Origin: CAVVFX01 sp963747535
GTDB lineage: Bacteria; Acidobacteriota; Terriglobia; Bryobacterales; Bryobacteraceae
Direction of reading: 5' to 3'
Assembly (NCBI GenBank): GCA_963747535.1
Contig: CAVVFX010000020.1
Location: 914,110 to 978,109 of the forward strand
Length of the DNA: 64,000 nt
The translations under genes were made by a program, and so were the position numbers. The number at the start of each line of letters is the position of its first letter. Position 1 is the first letter of the stretch. The notes beneath the pieces are model-generated. The model did no database searches. It had not been told where the DNA came from and was given only the letters and a program-made list of their open reading frames with translations. This document shows, in pieces, positions 54,192 to 63,210 of this stretch.

Positions 54192-56463
54192 AGCATCTCG
54201 CTTCGAAGATGGCCGCGGGTGCGCCGTGGGTCTCCAGCACATCGATGTGCAGGGCGGACGTGACCATTGGCGGATCGAGGCGGATGATATTGCGCGTCTG
54301 GTGGTTGTCCAGACACTCGAACCGCACGTCGCCCCGATCGTCCAGAATGCGGTATCGCTTGACGCAGAACGGCATCACGCGTTCGGGATGGCCCAGGAGA
54401 ACGGACTCCAGGGGGTGGTCGAAGTCGGTGTCGAAGGCCAGTTCGATATGCCCGATACGGCGCGACTCGGCCCAACACGCCGTCAACCGCGGCGCGGGAT
54501 CTTCTGGCGCCGCTACCCACGCGTTAGGCTGCAGCGTCGGGCGCGTCACCCCATTGCGCACATTTTCGGCTCCGAAGAGGTCGAGCGGCGGATCGATTTG
54601 ACACGCCAGGTTGCGGCCAGCCGGGCGACGGCCGGGTAGCCAGAATTCGAACGACTCGATTCCACTTCCAGGCGGCGGATCCTGCCTGGCACTTTTCGCC
54701 ACGGCCCGATTCATGGATTGCGCCAGGCTGAGCACGCCGGTCATGCGCAAGCTACTGGTGTGCACGAAGACCGCGGGGTTGCGCAGCAGACAATAGGCGA
54801 AATATGCGGCCTTGGCAGCGCGAGCGTCGGGCCGAATCCAAACCTCCCGTGCCGTTCCGGGCTGTAGCTCGATCGTTTCACGAGACAGCGTGACGTCCAG
54901 CGTGAAGTTCCCTTCAACCGAGGAGCCGCGCACTTCGACCTCCAAAGTGGTTGGCTCCGGCGCGTCGACCAGAAAACGGACCGCGGGCAGTAATCCCGCT
55001 CCGACAGGAAGCAGCATGGCGCGCGACGTGTCCAGCGGAATCGGGGCGGCGTCAGCGGGGAGGTGCCCCAGCGTCGAGCGGCTTGACGCATGCCATGAAC
55101 ATTGCCTGGCAAGGTCACGGGGGTCTGCGAGCGATACGTGCGGGATATATTGTCCGGCGGCGAGCAGGCGGCGTTGCAAATCCTGGAGGCGCACGGAAAC
55201 CAGTAGATCGCGCGGCAAGAGCCTCTGTTCGCGGCAGACGGCCGCGGCCATGCCAACGGCTTGCCCGTTGTGCGCGCAGGTCGCCATGACGCGGGTAGAG
55301 CCGAACGCCACGTGCGAGACGCTGATGATTCGCCCTGCCAAAAACAGGTTGTCGATATTGCGGCTGTACATCGAGCGATAGGGGATCTGATAGACGCCCT
55401 TGGAATGCCATTGCGTGCACGACGAAAGCTCGCTGTAAACGCCATCGGCAGGGTGCAGGTCCATGGCCCAACCGCCGACCCCAACGGCGTCATCGTGCCG
55501 CCGCTGTCCTACGATATCCTGTTGGGTCAACATGTAATCGCCTTCGAAACGCCGGCTCTCGCGCTTGCCGGGGATGGTCCCGACCCATTCGAGCGTCATG
55601 GTCTCGGCTTCGGGAAAGCGGCCCGAATTCTTGATGTAGTCCCAGACGCCGTAGGCAACTTTCCAGAGTTCCCACTTGATGGCTTCCGTCTCATGCACCG
55701 TGTCCAGACGGCCGCCGTACTCGAACCACCAGAAGCGGCAGCCGGAATCGGTCGCCTGGATATCGCGATAGCGGGGAATCCGCGTGATGTCTTTCAAAGC
55801 GAAGGAAGGAGCCGTGAACTTCACCGGACGGCCGGTGTCTTTGGAATAGAAGTAAAGCGAGTGGCCCAGCAGTTCGCCGTAGGAGGCTTCGGGCGCAAAG
55901 CCTTCCCCGAACTCCTCCCGGCTCTCCGCCCCCATGCGAAACGCGGCCCCGGCGAGGAATCCGAGCACGCCGTCGCCCGAGGCATCACAGAACAGGGGCG
56001 CTCTTACCAGGTAGGTCGTGCTGTTCTGGCTGCACCACGCTCGAACCGCGGCGATCCTGCCGGGTCCGGACATTTCGAGATCGTGGACTGCGGTGTTCAG
56101 CAGCAGGTGGACGTTGGCCTCGGCGATGACCTTCTCAAGCAGGATGGTATCGAGGATGAGCGGGTTACCCTCGGGATTGCGATACAGGTTTTCGACCAGG
56201 ATTTCGTCGATGACGCCGCCTTCACGGGCCCACCGGTTGTTGTTTCCCATGTGGGAGGTCGCGCCCAGGATCCACAGGCGCACTTCGCTCGATGCATTTC
56301 CGCCGAGCACCGGGCGGTCCTGGATGAGCACGACCCGAATGCCGGCGCGCGCTGCGGTGATGGCCGCGCAGGTTCCCGCGAGTCCGCCGCCCGCAATCAC
56401 CAGATCTGTTTCAAGAACCGCTTCGTGGGGACGACGTCCGCTGCATGGAGGTGAAGTAATCAT
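54181..56463 (-). CDS. FAD-dependent oxidoreductase with C-terminal beta-sandwich
   Basis: ATG 56463; 760 residues, no signal peptide. LVIAGGGLAGTCAAITAARAG is the FAD Rossmann motif, followed by GGNASSEVRLW and FCDASGDGVLGFLAGA, the FAD-oxidoreductase family (related to FAD-dependent enzymes of polysaccharide-degrading loci). NLFLAGRIISVSHVAFGSTR and ATCAHNGQAVGMAA form the second FAD-binding stretch. The last 250 residues look like a beta-sandwich with SFEFWLPGRRP. It probably oxidises a sugar or sugar-derived product. Starts 97 bp after the TonB receptor gene, with a hairpin repeat between. Confidence 0.86.
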   Translation of the reverse strand: MITSPPCSGRRPHEAVLETDLVIAGGGLAGTCAAITAARAGIRVVLIQDRPVLGGNASSEVRLWILGATSHMGNNNRWAREGGVIDEILVENLYRNPEGNPLILDTILLEKVIAEANVHLLLNTAVHDLEMSGPGRIAAVRAWCSQNSTTYLVRAPLFCDASGDGVLGFLAGAAFRMGAESREEFGEGFAPEASYGELLGHSLYFYSKDTGRPVKFTAPSFALKDITRIPRYRDIQATDSGCRFWWFEYGGRLDTVHETEAIKWELWKVAYGVWDYIKNSGRFPEAETMTLEWVGTIPGKRESRRFEGDYMLTQQDIVGQRRHDDAVGVGGWAMDLHPADGVYSELSSCTQWHSKGVYQIPYRSMYSRNIDNLFLAGRIISVSHVAFGSTRVMATCAHNGQAVGMAAAVCREQRLLPRDLLVSVRLQDLQRRLLAAGQYIPHVSLADPRDLARQCSWHASSRSTLGHLPADAAPIPLDTSRAMLLPVGAGLLPAVRFLVDAPEPTTLEVEVRGSSVEGNFTLDVTLSRETIELQPGTAREVWIRPDARAAKAAYFAYCLLRNPAVFVHTSSLRMTGVLSLAQSMNRAVAKSARQDPPPGSGIESFEFWLPGRRPAGRNLACQIDPPLDLFGAENVRNGVTRPTLQPNAWVAAPEDPAPRLTACWAESRRIGHIELAFDTDFDHPLESVLLGHPERVMPFCVKRYRILDDRGDVRFECLDNHQTRNIIRLDPPMVTSALHIDVLETHGAPAAIFEARCYED

Positions 56464-56495
56464 ATGTGCCCGTCATCGCGCCGTCGCAAACTCCC

Positions 56496-56558
56496 GTGGG
56501 GCAGACCATCGTCTTTTGTGGTCTGCCGGCTGCGGCCGCGATTGGCCGCCCGCACGTG
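56496..56558 (+). repeat. Dispersed hairpin repeat, copy 2
   Basis: GGCAGACC (56500-56507) pairs with GGTCTGCC (56520-56527) around a 12-nt loop. It matches 14274-14340 in geometry with one compensatory stem change. It lies between the TonB receptor and FAD oxidoreductase genes, so it could modulate the ratio of their transcripts. Confidence 0.6.
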
Positions 56559-56560
56559 AT

Positions 56561-59500
56561 TCAGAACAGAAGCTTCATGCCAAGCTGAATGGTCCGCGAA
56601 GCCTGCGAGGAAGTGATGGTTCCGAACGTGCTGCTGGAGTTCAGACCGTTGGTACCCGCTACAAAGGTTGAGTTCACCAACCCGAGGTTGGTGTGGTTAT
56701 CCATATTAAAAAACTCCACGCGGAATTGCAGGTTGAGCCGCTCTCGGATCTTGTTGTTCTTGATCAGAGAAAGGTCGCAGTTGAAATAGCCTGGATTCCT
56801 TACGTCCGGCAGAGTCCTCCCGACGTTGCCGTAAGTGTAATTGGGCGGGTTGACGAAGGTCGCCGTGTTGAACCACTCGTATTGGGTCGGATTGGACAAC
56901 GCAGCCGACTGTCCGGTTGAATTCGGCCGGATCGCGAGGTTGTTCGACGCGCCGGTGATCAGCACCGGAAGACCTTTCTGCATCGAGATAATCGACTGTG
57001 CCTGCCATCCTCCCACGAACGCATTTACGAACCGGTTATGCGGGTCAAACTGCTTTCCCGCTCCAAAAGGCAACTCATACACCGGGCTGATGGTCAGCCG
57101 CTGCGGTACATCGGTCGGGTCGATGGCGCGCTCCAGATTGCGGTTATAAGCCCCGTCCTGGTAGTTGTTATTGGTGACCTGCACGATCGATCCGAAATTG
57201 ATGGGGGAGGCAACGCTGTCGTCGATCAGCTTGGCCTTGGTGTACGAGGCGAGGAAGGTTAATCCCTTGCCAAACCGCTTCTGCACCGTGAGCAGTCCGG
57301 CCTGGTAGATCGAGTTCCCCAAGTGCGGATTTCTCACGGAGACGCCCGTGTAGTAGGGGTAGGGAAGCAGCGACTGCTGCCTGGTAATGGTCGCGCCGCC
57401 CAGCGATCCCGGCACGATACCGGCGTACGGGTTCGGCACCGGGTTTTGCAGCGCCGTTCCGAGGCTGAGATATTGATCGGGGACTTGATCCAGACCGTAG
57501 CTTCCCGCCACCAAGTGCGTGCCACGGTTGCCGGTATAGGAGGCGTCGATCACCCAACCCCCGGGAATTTGTTTCTGGATCGAGAAGTTCCATTGTTGCG
57601 ACATCGGAACCCTTTGGCCCGGTTGATCGTAGTTGACGCCTTGGCCGAGAAGGTAACCCGGACCGAGGGCGCTGCCCAGAGGCTGGGTCAACGGCGTCGG
57701 GAATCCCTGGCTGAGCTGGAACGCGGGCAGATTGGCGTTGCCGCCGGGCGCACTGTAGCTGGTCGTAGTGGACCCAAACCCCGCCAGATTTCCAAAGAAA
57801 CTGGTATTGAAGTCGCCGGCATAGAACATCCCGAAGCCGGCGCGGATCGCCATTTTCCCGTCACCGCGAGGATCCCATGCCAAGCCAATGCGGGGCGCAA
57901 AATCGGTGTATTCCGAATTCAGAAACGTCTTGCCGTATCCTTTGCAGGCGTATTGCATGGCGCCCAGCAGGTTCCCCACGGGATCGATGGCCGTGGGATT
58001 AAAGTTGGAGGTTCCGCAATTCCGCTCATAGGGCGGCTGTTGGTAGTCGTAACGGAGCCCGAGGTTGACATTGAACTTGGGCGAGATGCGCCAGGTGTCC
58101 TGGATGAATCCGCTCCAGGTGTCGCCTTTTTCCGACTCACCAATCGTTGTGGAGCCGGAGGCGCTGCTCACGGCGCCGACAAGAAAGTCGGCATAGGTGC
58201 TGCCGGTGCCGCTTTGGCTTTGGGGGTTCCCGGTCAAAGTGGAGGAGAAAGTAAAGCTTCCGGAAGGCGCCGACGTTTGAAAGTTATTGCCGAAAAGCAG
58301 CCGGTATTCCACGCCGAGTTTCAGCGAATGGTTTCCCAGCACCAGAGTCACGGTATCGGTGACATCCCAGGTCAAGGCGCCGCGAAATCCTACGGTAGCG
58401 TTGCCCAGTGCCGTGTATCCATTGTTTACGGTCGGGAATACAAAATTGGGAACGTCGGCGGGGAGCCCGAGCTTCTGCGGCCAACCCTGGTTATAGCTGG
58501 CCGACTGGAACGGGAATTGTTGCCGTGCCATACCGATACGGATCTCATTGAGCAGACGCGGCGAAAAGGTATGCGTTTCTTCGAGCGCGGCGTTCCGGGT
58601 GCCAAAGTGATCGAAGCGCCCATTGACGGCAAACGAGGGCCAGGTGCAGGGGCAGTTGTTGGTATAGGCGTCAAAGTAAGTGAAGCGGGCAAACATCGAG
58701 TCGGAGTCCGAAATTCGCTGGTCGCCCCGCAGCGTGTACTGCTGCATGTTTTGCGCGCCGGGATTGACCGACTCGTAGTTATTGGCTTGCGTAAAGGCGT
58801 TGGATGGTGTCAGGTTCGGCGCGGGATAAAACTGGTTCATGGCCTGTGCCACCGGATCCAGGCGGCTGGTGGGAATAATGTTGCCGGGAAACGGGGTCCG
58901 GACATATCCCGAACCGTTGGGATTGACCGCCGTGGTGGCGGGGTCGTAGATCGGAATCAACTGTCCGGTGGACGTGAACAAGTTCGAAAAATTCCCGGTC
59001 CTCTGGGAGGGGGGCGGCGTGGATGTGATCGAGTCGCTGTAGCTGACGTAGTTATACTGCTCCCAGTTGACGAAGAAGAACGTTCTGTTACTGCCGTGAT
59101 ACAGCTTCGGGAGGTTAAAAGGTCCGCCTACGGCGGCGCCGTACTGGTTGTAGCGGTATTCCGGCCGCACGGTGCCGAAGGTGTTGCGCGCGTCGAGATC
59201 GTTGTTACGGAGGAATTCGTAGGCCGTGCCGTGGTATTGGTTCGTGCCGGACTTGGTCGCCACATTAATAATGCCACCCAGCGTGAATCCGTATTCCGCC
59301 GACATGGAACCGGATTGCACTTTGAACTCCTGCACAGCGTCCACGGCCAGGTCGGCGTTGAGATCCGGATAATAGCTGTTCTGCGCGACCGTACCGTCCA
59401 CCAGCATATTGTTCGCTGCATTGGGACCGCCGTTGATGCTCCAGTCGCTCAGACTCGTTCCCCGGTCTGCGAACCCGCTCTGATTGGGGCCGGCATTCGA

Positions 59501-59977
59501 ATGGACATCCGGCGAGAGCTGCACCAGTGCAAAGGCATTTCGTCCATTGAGTGGAAGATCCTCCACGCGCTTGTTCTCGATCACCTGGCCCGACGATGAG
59601 TCCTCCGTGTTCACCAGCGGAGCCTCCGCCGTCACCTGCACGGATTCGGTGGCCGCGCCAACTTGCAGTTGAATATTAATCTCGGCGTGCTGGTCTACCT
59701 GCAGGACGATCCCGCTCCGGATCTCCTTCTTGAATCCGGCATGCTCGGCGGCGATCTGGTAGTTGCCCACGTTGAGGGGCGGAGTGGTGTAGAAACCATC
59801 CCGGTTGGTTACGGCTGAGACGGCGGTGTTAGTGTCGAGGTCGAGTACCGAGACCTTGGCACCGGCGATAACGGCACCGCTCGAATCGGTTACCGTTCCC
59901 AGAATGGTGCCACGGCCGAGTTGGGCCGCGAGTGGAAGATTGCAGGCAAAGAACAAAGCGAGAGCGTATTTCAACAC
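56561..59977 (-). CDS. TonB-dependent receptor with N-terminal carboxypeptidase-regulatory domain (Oar-like)
   Basis: GTG 59977 is preferred because GAGGT lies 8 nt upstream; a TTG at 59992 has no ribosome site. The 1138-residue product has a signal peptide ending at PLAAQ, a carboxypeptidase-regulatory-like domain (GTILGTVTDSSGAVIAGAKV), a plug-like region with LNGRNAFALVQLSPDVHS, and a barrel ending IQLGMKLLF. It is the first gene of the minus-strand GH16 locus. It should import the substrate of that locus. Its sequence differs from the plus-strand receptor at 48681-52025, so the substrates may differ. Confidence 0.92.
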   Translation of the reverse strand: MLKYALALFFACNLPLAAQLGRGTILGTVTDSSGAVIAGAKVSVLDLDTNTAVSAVTNRDGFYTTPPLNVGNYQIAAEHAGFKKEIRSGIVLQVDQHAEINIQLQVGAATESVQVTAEAPLVNTEDSSSGQVIENKRVEDLPLNGRNAFALVQLSPDVHSNAGPNQSGFADRGTSLSDWSINGGPNAANNMLVDGTVAQNSYYPDLNADLAVDAVQEFKVQSGSMSAEYGFTLGGIINVATKSGTNQYHGTAYEFLRNNDLDARNTFGTVRPEYRYNQYGAAVGGPFNLPKLYHGSNRTFFFVNWEQYNYVSYSDSITSTPPPSQRTGNFSNLFTSTGQLIPIYDPATTAVNPNGSGYVRTPFPGNIIPTSRLDPVAQAMNQFYPAPNLTPSNAFTQANNYESVNPGAQNMQQYTLRGDQRISDSDSMFARFTYFDAYTNNCPCTWPSFAVNGRFDHFGTRNAALEETHTFSPRLLNEIRIGMARQQFPFQSASYNQGWPQKLGLPADVPNFVFPTVNNGYTALGNATVGFRGALTWDVTDTVTLVLGNHSLKLGVEYRLLFGNNFQTSAPSGSFTFSSTLTGNPQSQSGTGSTYADFLVGAVSSASGSTTIGESEKGDTWSGFIQDTWRISPKFNVNLGLRYDYQQPPYERNCGTSNFNPTAIDPVGNLLGAMQYACKGYGKTFLNSEYTDFAPRIGLAWDPRGDGKMAIRAGFGMFYAGDFNTSFFGNLAGFGSTTTSYSAPGGNANLPAFQLSQGFPTPLTQPLGSALGPGYLLGQGVNYDQPGQRVPMSQQWNFSIQKQIPGGWVIDASYTGNRGTHLVAGSYGLDQVPDQYLSLGTALQNPVPNPYAGIVPGSLGGATITRQQSLLPYPYYTGVSVRNPHLGNSIYQAGLLTVQKRFGKGLTFLASYTKAKLIDDSVASPINFGSIVQVTNNNYQDGAYNRNLERAIDPTDVPQRLTISPVYELPFGAGKQFDPHNRFVNAFVGGWQAQSIISMQKGLPVLITGASNNLAIRPNSTGQSAALSNPTQYEWFNTATFVNPPNYTYGNVGRTLPDVRNPGYFNCDLSLIKNNKIRERLNLQFRVEFFNMDNHTNLGLVNSTFVAGTNGLNSSSTFGTITSSQASRTIQLGMKLLF

Positions 59978-60972
59978 GGAAGCATACCTCAAACGGGAAT
60001 TTCACTAACCCTATCACAATCGTGCCGCCTCCGTCATCTGAGTTGGAGTATGAAAACCCGGTCCTAAAGGCAATACGGTTCACTTAAGGGCTGTCTGTCC
60101 GCCCGACAGGTGCGCTGGCGCAATCAGCAGATGCTTTTTGCGGAAGGAAGCCAATTTTTGATAAGTGGCTGTCTTTTGCTTTAGTTATCCGGGGAGCGGC
60201 AAGTGGCAGCGGTTTTAGGCTTGTGCATTTTTGTGCACTTAACCGCGAATACGCGCGAATGGGTGGAGCGGCGCGGAAGGAGCGATCCTGGGGTGCAGCG
60301 GAAAAAACGAACTCCCTGTCCGGCCCGAGGATGCGAGTCTTAGGCGGGGCGGTTTGGTTTCCGGCCAGAGGCGTCTCGGATGCACCGGTTGGGGCGGGTT
60401 GCGCGCGGTTTTGCGGGTCAAAGCCAATTCCTTCTAAGTAGTAATGATTTGTTATGGTTATGCCAGGCCTCGGCACCGGCGGGGATTTTTCGTTTGTGCA
60501 CGACTGTGCACCGATCGCGGAAATATGCGCTGGTGCACAAAGCCGCCAGACCCATGACCCGGACGGGGGGAGATGAAAGAAGCGCAAGAGAGCGGATCGG
60601 GCGCGTTCGACGCCGGGACCGGTTTCGGGTCTTTCGGTATCACCGGCGGATGCTGCAATTTCTGGGTATGCACGTTTCTCCGGCACGCTACGGTCGGCAG
60701 GCGAGGCGGTAAAGACGAGTAACGTCGGCAAATGGCACTCCTCAAATCTCAAAAATGGTCGCGCACGGGCGACCGGCAGACGGCAGACCTCGGCCGCTCT
60801 ACTTTCAGGTTGACACGCGAGGGCAAGGATTTGAGGGTGGGGCGCCGATGTTGTTGGGATGAAGGGGCAGAAATGGGCGAAGGGCTGGTTACTGGCAAGC
60901 GGGTCAGCTTGGAAAGTGCACGGACCGATCGTCCGGTCGATACGCAACATGGCAATTCGGCCAGGTGGAATT
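59978..60972. other. Repeat-rich non-coding region upstream of the second TonB receptor
   Basis: No supported gene. Units around GTGCAC recur: a hairpin at 60222-60236 and further copies at about 60495, 60505 and 60533. Two similar stretches around ATTGGCTT with nearby GCAAAA lie on the minus strand near 60130-60190 and 60415-60470. A long minus-strand open frame exists (60084-61031), but it has no domain character and overlaps the DUF433 gene. Confidence 0.5.
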
Positions 60973-61215
60973 TCACGCGTTGACTTCAAGTGGAAGGTCA
61001 ATCGTGCCTTCCCTGGCCAGTTCGGCTGCATAGGCGAGTGCGGCGTCTATGTCCGTCGGCCTTAGCGTGGGATAGCTAGGCAAGATTTCAGCACGGTCCA
61101 TGTGGGCAGCAATGTTGTCGAGGATGACAGACACCATGATTCTGGTCCCTCGGATGCATGCTTTGCCGTGGCACACATTTGGACTGACCGTTATATGCTG
61201 TCTCCAGTTCTCCAC
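60973..61215 (-). CDS. DUF433 family small protein (antitoxin-like)
   Basis: The 80-residue protein starts at ATG 61215. HITVSPNVCHGKACIRGTRI is the DUF433 hallmark, followed by a helix-turn-helix-like stretch and YPTLRPTDIDAALAYAAELA. The family is usually the antitoxin-like partner of a PIN-type DUF5615 protein, which would be expected just downstream but is not seen. So it is an orphan here. It lies 130 bp from the left edge of the insertion sequence duplication. Confidence 0.85.
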   Translation of the reverse strand: MENWRQHITVSPNVCHGKACIRGTRIMVSVILDNIAAHMDRAEILPSYPTLRPTDIDAALAYAAELAREGTIDLPLEVNA

Positions 61216-61345
61216 AAGTCGATTGTAGCGCTCCTCGCTGGCTAGGACCGGAGCAGCGATTACTCCCGATAAGTCGGCAGGGCGTCGGGAACGCTGTCGA
61301 GTGAAGCGCTCGTCGCTCTCCGGAATTCGGGCTCAAACCGGTGCA

Positions 61346-61354
61346 GGGCGCCAA
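61346..61354. repeat. Target-site duplication, left copy (GGGCGCCAA)
   Basis: Nine bases GGGCGCCAA directly before the left inverted repeat; the identical right copy is 63189-63197. Confidence 0.85.
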
Positions 61355-61378
61355 GGGTGAGCGACATGAAAGTGGAAG

Positions 61379-62737
61379 TCAAGCGGCCCGGCGACCTTCC
61401 CAGTAGTCCTCGAAGCGCCCGTTGAGATGACAACAACGCAAGGCGAGGATGGCGTTGGCACCGCGGACCGTCCAGAACATTCCGGACCGCTTCAGGCGGG
61501 AGCCGATTACCGACTTGCAGCCGGCTTCGATGACGCCGGAACCAACAAAAAGATGTTGCCGACGAAACTTGGGGTATCGCATTCGTTCCGCGTTGCGCTC
61601 AAAGTATTCCGCTTCGATGCGTAGTTTCTCTGTGACCTCGGGATTGTTGGAATCGATGGAGCGAAGCGCCGCCACCAGTTTTTCGATTTTGCCTTTATCG
61701 AGCAGGCGTTTCTGGTGAGTCTTCATCCAAGCTTTCTGGCTGGCCTCGTCGTTGGGGTGCAAGCGCCGAGCCAACTCCCACAGATGTTGACGGGCATGAT
61801 AAAGATCGACAATCTGTATCGCTCCGGGGAAATGGAGATCGGCCTGATTCCAGCACCATTCAGCGCCATCGGCTATCACAACCTTCTTTTCCGCGCGATT
61901 CCAGCCGCGATTCCAGGCCTCCAGATAAAGGCGCTTGCCAAACTCATCCGCCGTTTCAATAGCTCCCGTATAAGTGGTTGAATGCGGGTCCCGGATGGGA
62001 TAACCCTCCTTATCCCACGAGGTCTGGGTGAACACACAGCCCAACTTGGCTTCGCGCGTATGCGCCGGTTGGCCCTCAGTCTTGCCTTGCCGGCCCAGCG
62101 TCTCTTTTCTCACCACCGGCACTCCGGTCCCATCCATCTGCACATACAGAATGGGAATCGGCTCACCAACGATGACAGGCAGATCTAACTGGACGGCTCG
62201 CTGGATCTCCCGTTGCGCGCGTTGGGCAATGTCGTCCCCGATCACCTCCGCTGCTCGCTCCACCGACTTGGTCGTCACCTCCAAGCCAGCGAGCAATTTC
62301 ATTTGTTCACGACCGTGATCAAACGGCGCGTCCTGACCGACTATCGCCTGCATACGGCGGACCCCAGGTGAGAACTCCGTATTCTCCACATCCAATTCGG
62401 CATCGGCCGGAAACTGGCCACCGTGACAGTCGGGGCACAGGTAATAGGGGCGTGATATCTCCACCTGACCCACGGCGGTGAGAATCGATTTGGAGCGCAA
62501 CTCGCAGTAACGGGCTTGCTTGCCACAAGGACAAGCCACAGTGCGCTGACCGGCCGCCGGAACCGGAAACTGCAGGAGTCGGCTGAGGGCTGCTGCTGCG
62601 GCCTGATGCACAACCGAGCGGGCCGCCATTTCGATGGCTTCCAGATCCAGATACCCGCACTTACTTCGGCCGTTGAAGACTGCGTGCAAGAATTGTTCTA
62701 CCTCCCGCGCGACCTCTTGCTGGATCGCTTCCGCCGT
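61379..62737 (-). CDS. ISKra4-family transposase (expressed by -1 frameshift)
   Basis: The transposase frame is open from the A8 tract at 62737-62744 to 61379 (452 residues); a TTG at 62689 could give a shorter product. A zinc-ribbon-like CPCGKQARYC and CPDCHG is followed by the RNase-H-like core: VQMDGTGVP (Asp), VVIADGAEWCW (Asp) and VGSGVIEAGCKSVIGSRLKRSG (Glu). These supply a DDE-type triad typical of ISKra4. The ribosome reaching the A8 tract in the DUF6788 frame could slip -1 and make a fused 572-residue protein. Confidence 0.9.
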   Translation of the reverse strand, partial: TAEAIQQEVAREVEQFLHAVFNGRSKCGYLDLEAIEMAARSVVHQAAAAALSRLLQFPVPAAGQRTVACPCGKQARYCELRSKSILTAVGQVEISRPYYLCPDCHGGQFPADAELDVENTEFSPGVRRMQAIVGQDAPFDHGREQMKLLAGLEVTTKSVERAAEVIGDDIAQRAQREIQRAVQLDLPVIVGEPIPILYVQMDGTGVPVVRKETLGRQGKTEGQPAHTREAKLGCVFTQTSWDKEGYPIRDPHSTTYTGAIETADEFGKRLYLEAWNRGWNRAEKKVVIADGAEWCWNQADLHFPGAIQIVDLYHARQHLWELARRLHPNDEASQKAWMKTHQKRLLDKGKIEKLVAALRSIDSNNPEVTEKLRIEAEYFERNAERMRYPKFRRQHLFVGSGVIEAGCKSVIGSRLKRSGMFWTVRGANAILALRCCHLNGRFEDYWEGRRAA

Positions 62738-63096
62738 TTTTTTTCCTCTGACGAAATCGTGTCGTCGACCGGGCGCGCCCGACAGATCTTCTCATTCACT
62801 TGCAGCAGTTCCAAACAGAGTTGGCGAAAGCGATGAAAAGCTTCCACCTCCCGCTTGACTTTGGATAGTTCAGCCCCAGAAGAGAAACTTTCGCTGACAG
62901 TTTTCCCATTTACCTTTCGAGTCAAACGGATATTAGGACCATGGCCAGGCTGCCCTGGTTGATGGCAATGGCAGTTTGGTTTACCGCAACGTCCACTGAT
63001 GGGTGTGATGGAGCCACTGCGAAAATCACCTAACTGCAAAATCTGGGACAAAATGCCGCTGCGACGTTGTTCAAGATCGATAAGCGTATCCGGCAA
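62698..63096 (-). CDS. DUF6788-type protein of the insertion sequence
   Basis: TTG 63096 has a strong AGGAGG (63103-63108 region) upstream. The 132-residue product has SGSITPISGRCGKPNCHCHQ, a zinc-like CxxxxCxC motif, and VNGKTVSESFSSGAELSKVK, then a helical and Lys/Arg-rich end EEKKRRKRSSKRSRG. DUF6788 proteins accompany ISKra4 transposases and probably bind DNA. Either it ends in frame at 62698 or continues into the transposase by slippage at the A8 tract. Confidence 0.85.
   Translation of the reverse strand: MPDTLIDLEQRRSGILSQILQLGDFRSGSITPISGRCGKPNCHCHQPGQPGHGPNIRLTRKVNGKTVSESFSSGAELSKVKREVEAFHRFRQLCLELLQVNEKICRARPVDDTISSEEKKRRKRSSKRSRGR
62737..62744 (-). promoter_or_regulatory. A8 slippery site for programmed -1 frameshifting
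   Basis: Read on the minus strand the DUF6788 frame is GAA AAA AAA CGG, so the heptamer A AAA AAA has the classical X XXY YYZ phasing. Slipping back one base re-reads ACG GCG GAA, entering the transposase frame with no stop. A stimulatory downstream structure was not assessed. Confidence 0.7.
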
Positions 63097-63188
63097 GGTG
63101 CACCTCCTATCCTAACGTATCACTACGTTCGGATTTAGCACACAAAAAAAGAGAACTCAACAATCGTTCACTTTGAGGTCGCACACCC

Positions 63189-63197
63189 GGGCGCCAA
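63189..63197. repeat. Target-site duplication, right copy (GGGCGCCAA)
   Basis: Identical to 61346-61354, directly after the right inverted repeat. Confidence 0.85.
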
Positions 63198-63210
63198 AGG
63201 CTCGCGCCTC

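Larger units (their letters stand above)
61355..63188. mobile_element. Complete ISKra4-type insertion sequence, 1834 bp
   Basis: Ends GGGTGAGCGAC at 61355 and, on the other strand, GGGTGTGCGAC at 63188; the 24-nt terminal repeats match at 19 positions. Both edges carry the same 9-bp duplication GGGCGCCAA. Inside are a DUF6788-type gene and an ISKra4-type transposase gene in different frames, joined by an A8 slippery site. The element is intact in structure and looks recently inserted, immediately upstream of a VapBC-type locus. Confidence 0.88.

Noticed and set aside
57323..59599. Long plus-strand frame opposite the second TonB receptor
   Set aside because: Antisense shadow; no signal peptide or domain.
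60084..61031. Long minus-strand open frame of 315 codons
   Set aside because: Pro/Ser/Arg-rich without any domain, overlaps the DUF433 gene and a repeat-rich region; likely non-coding.
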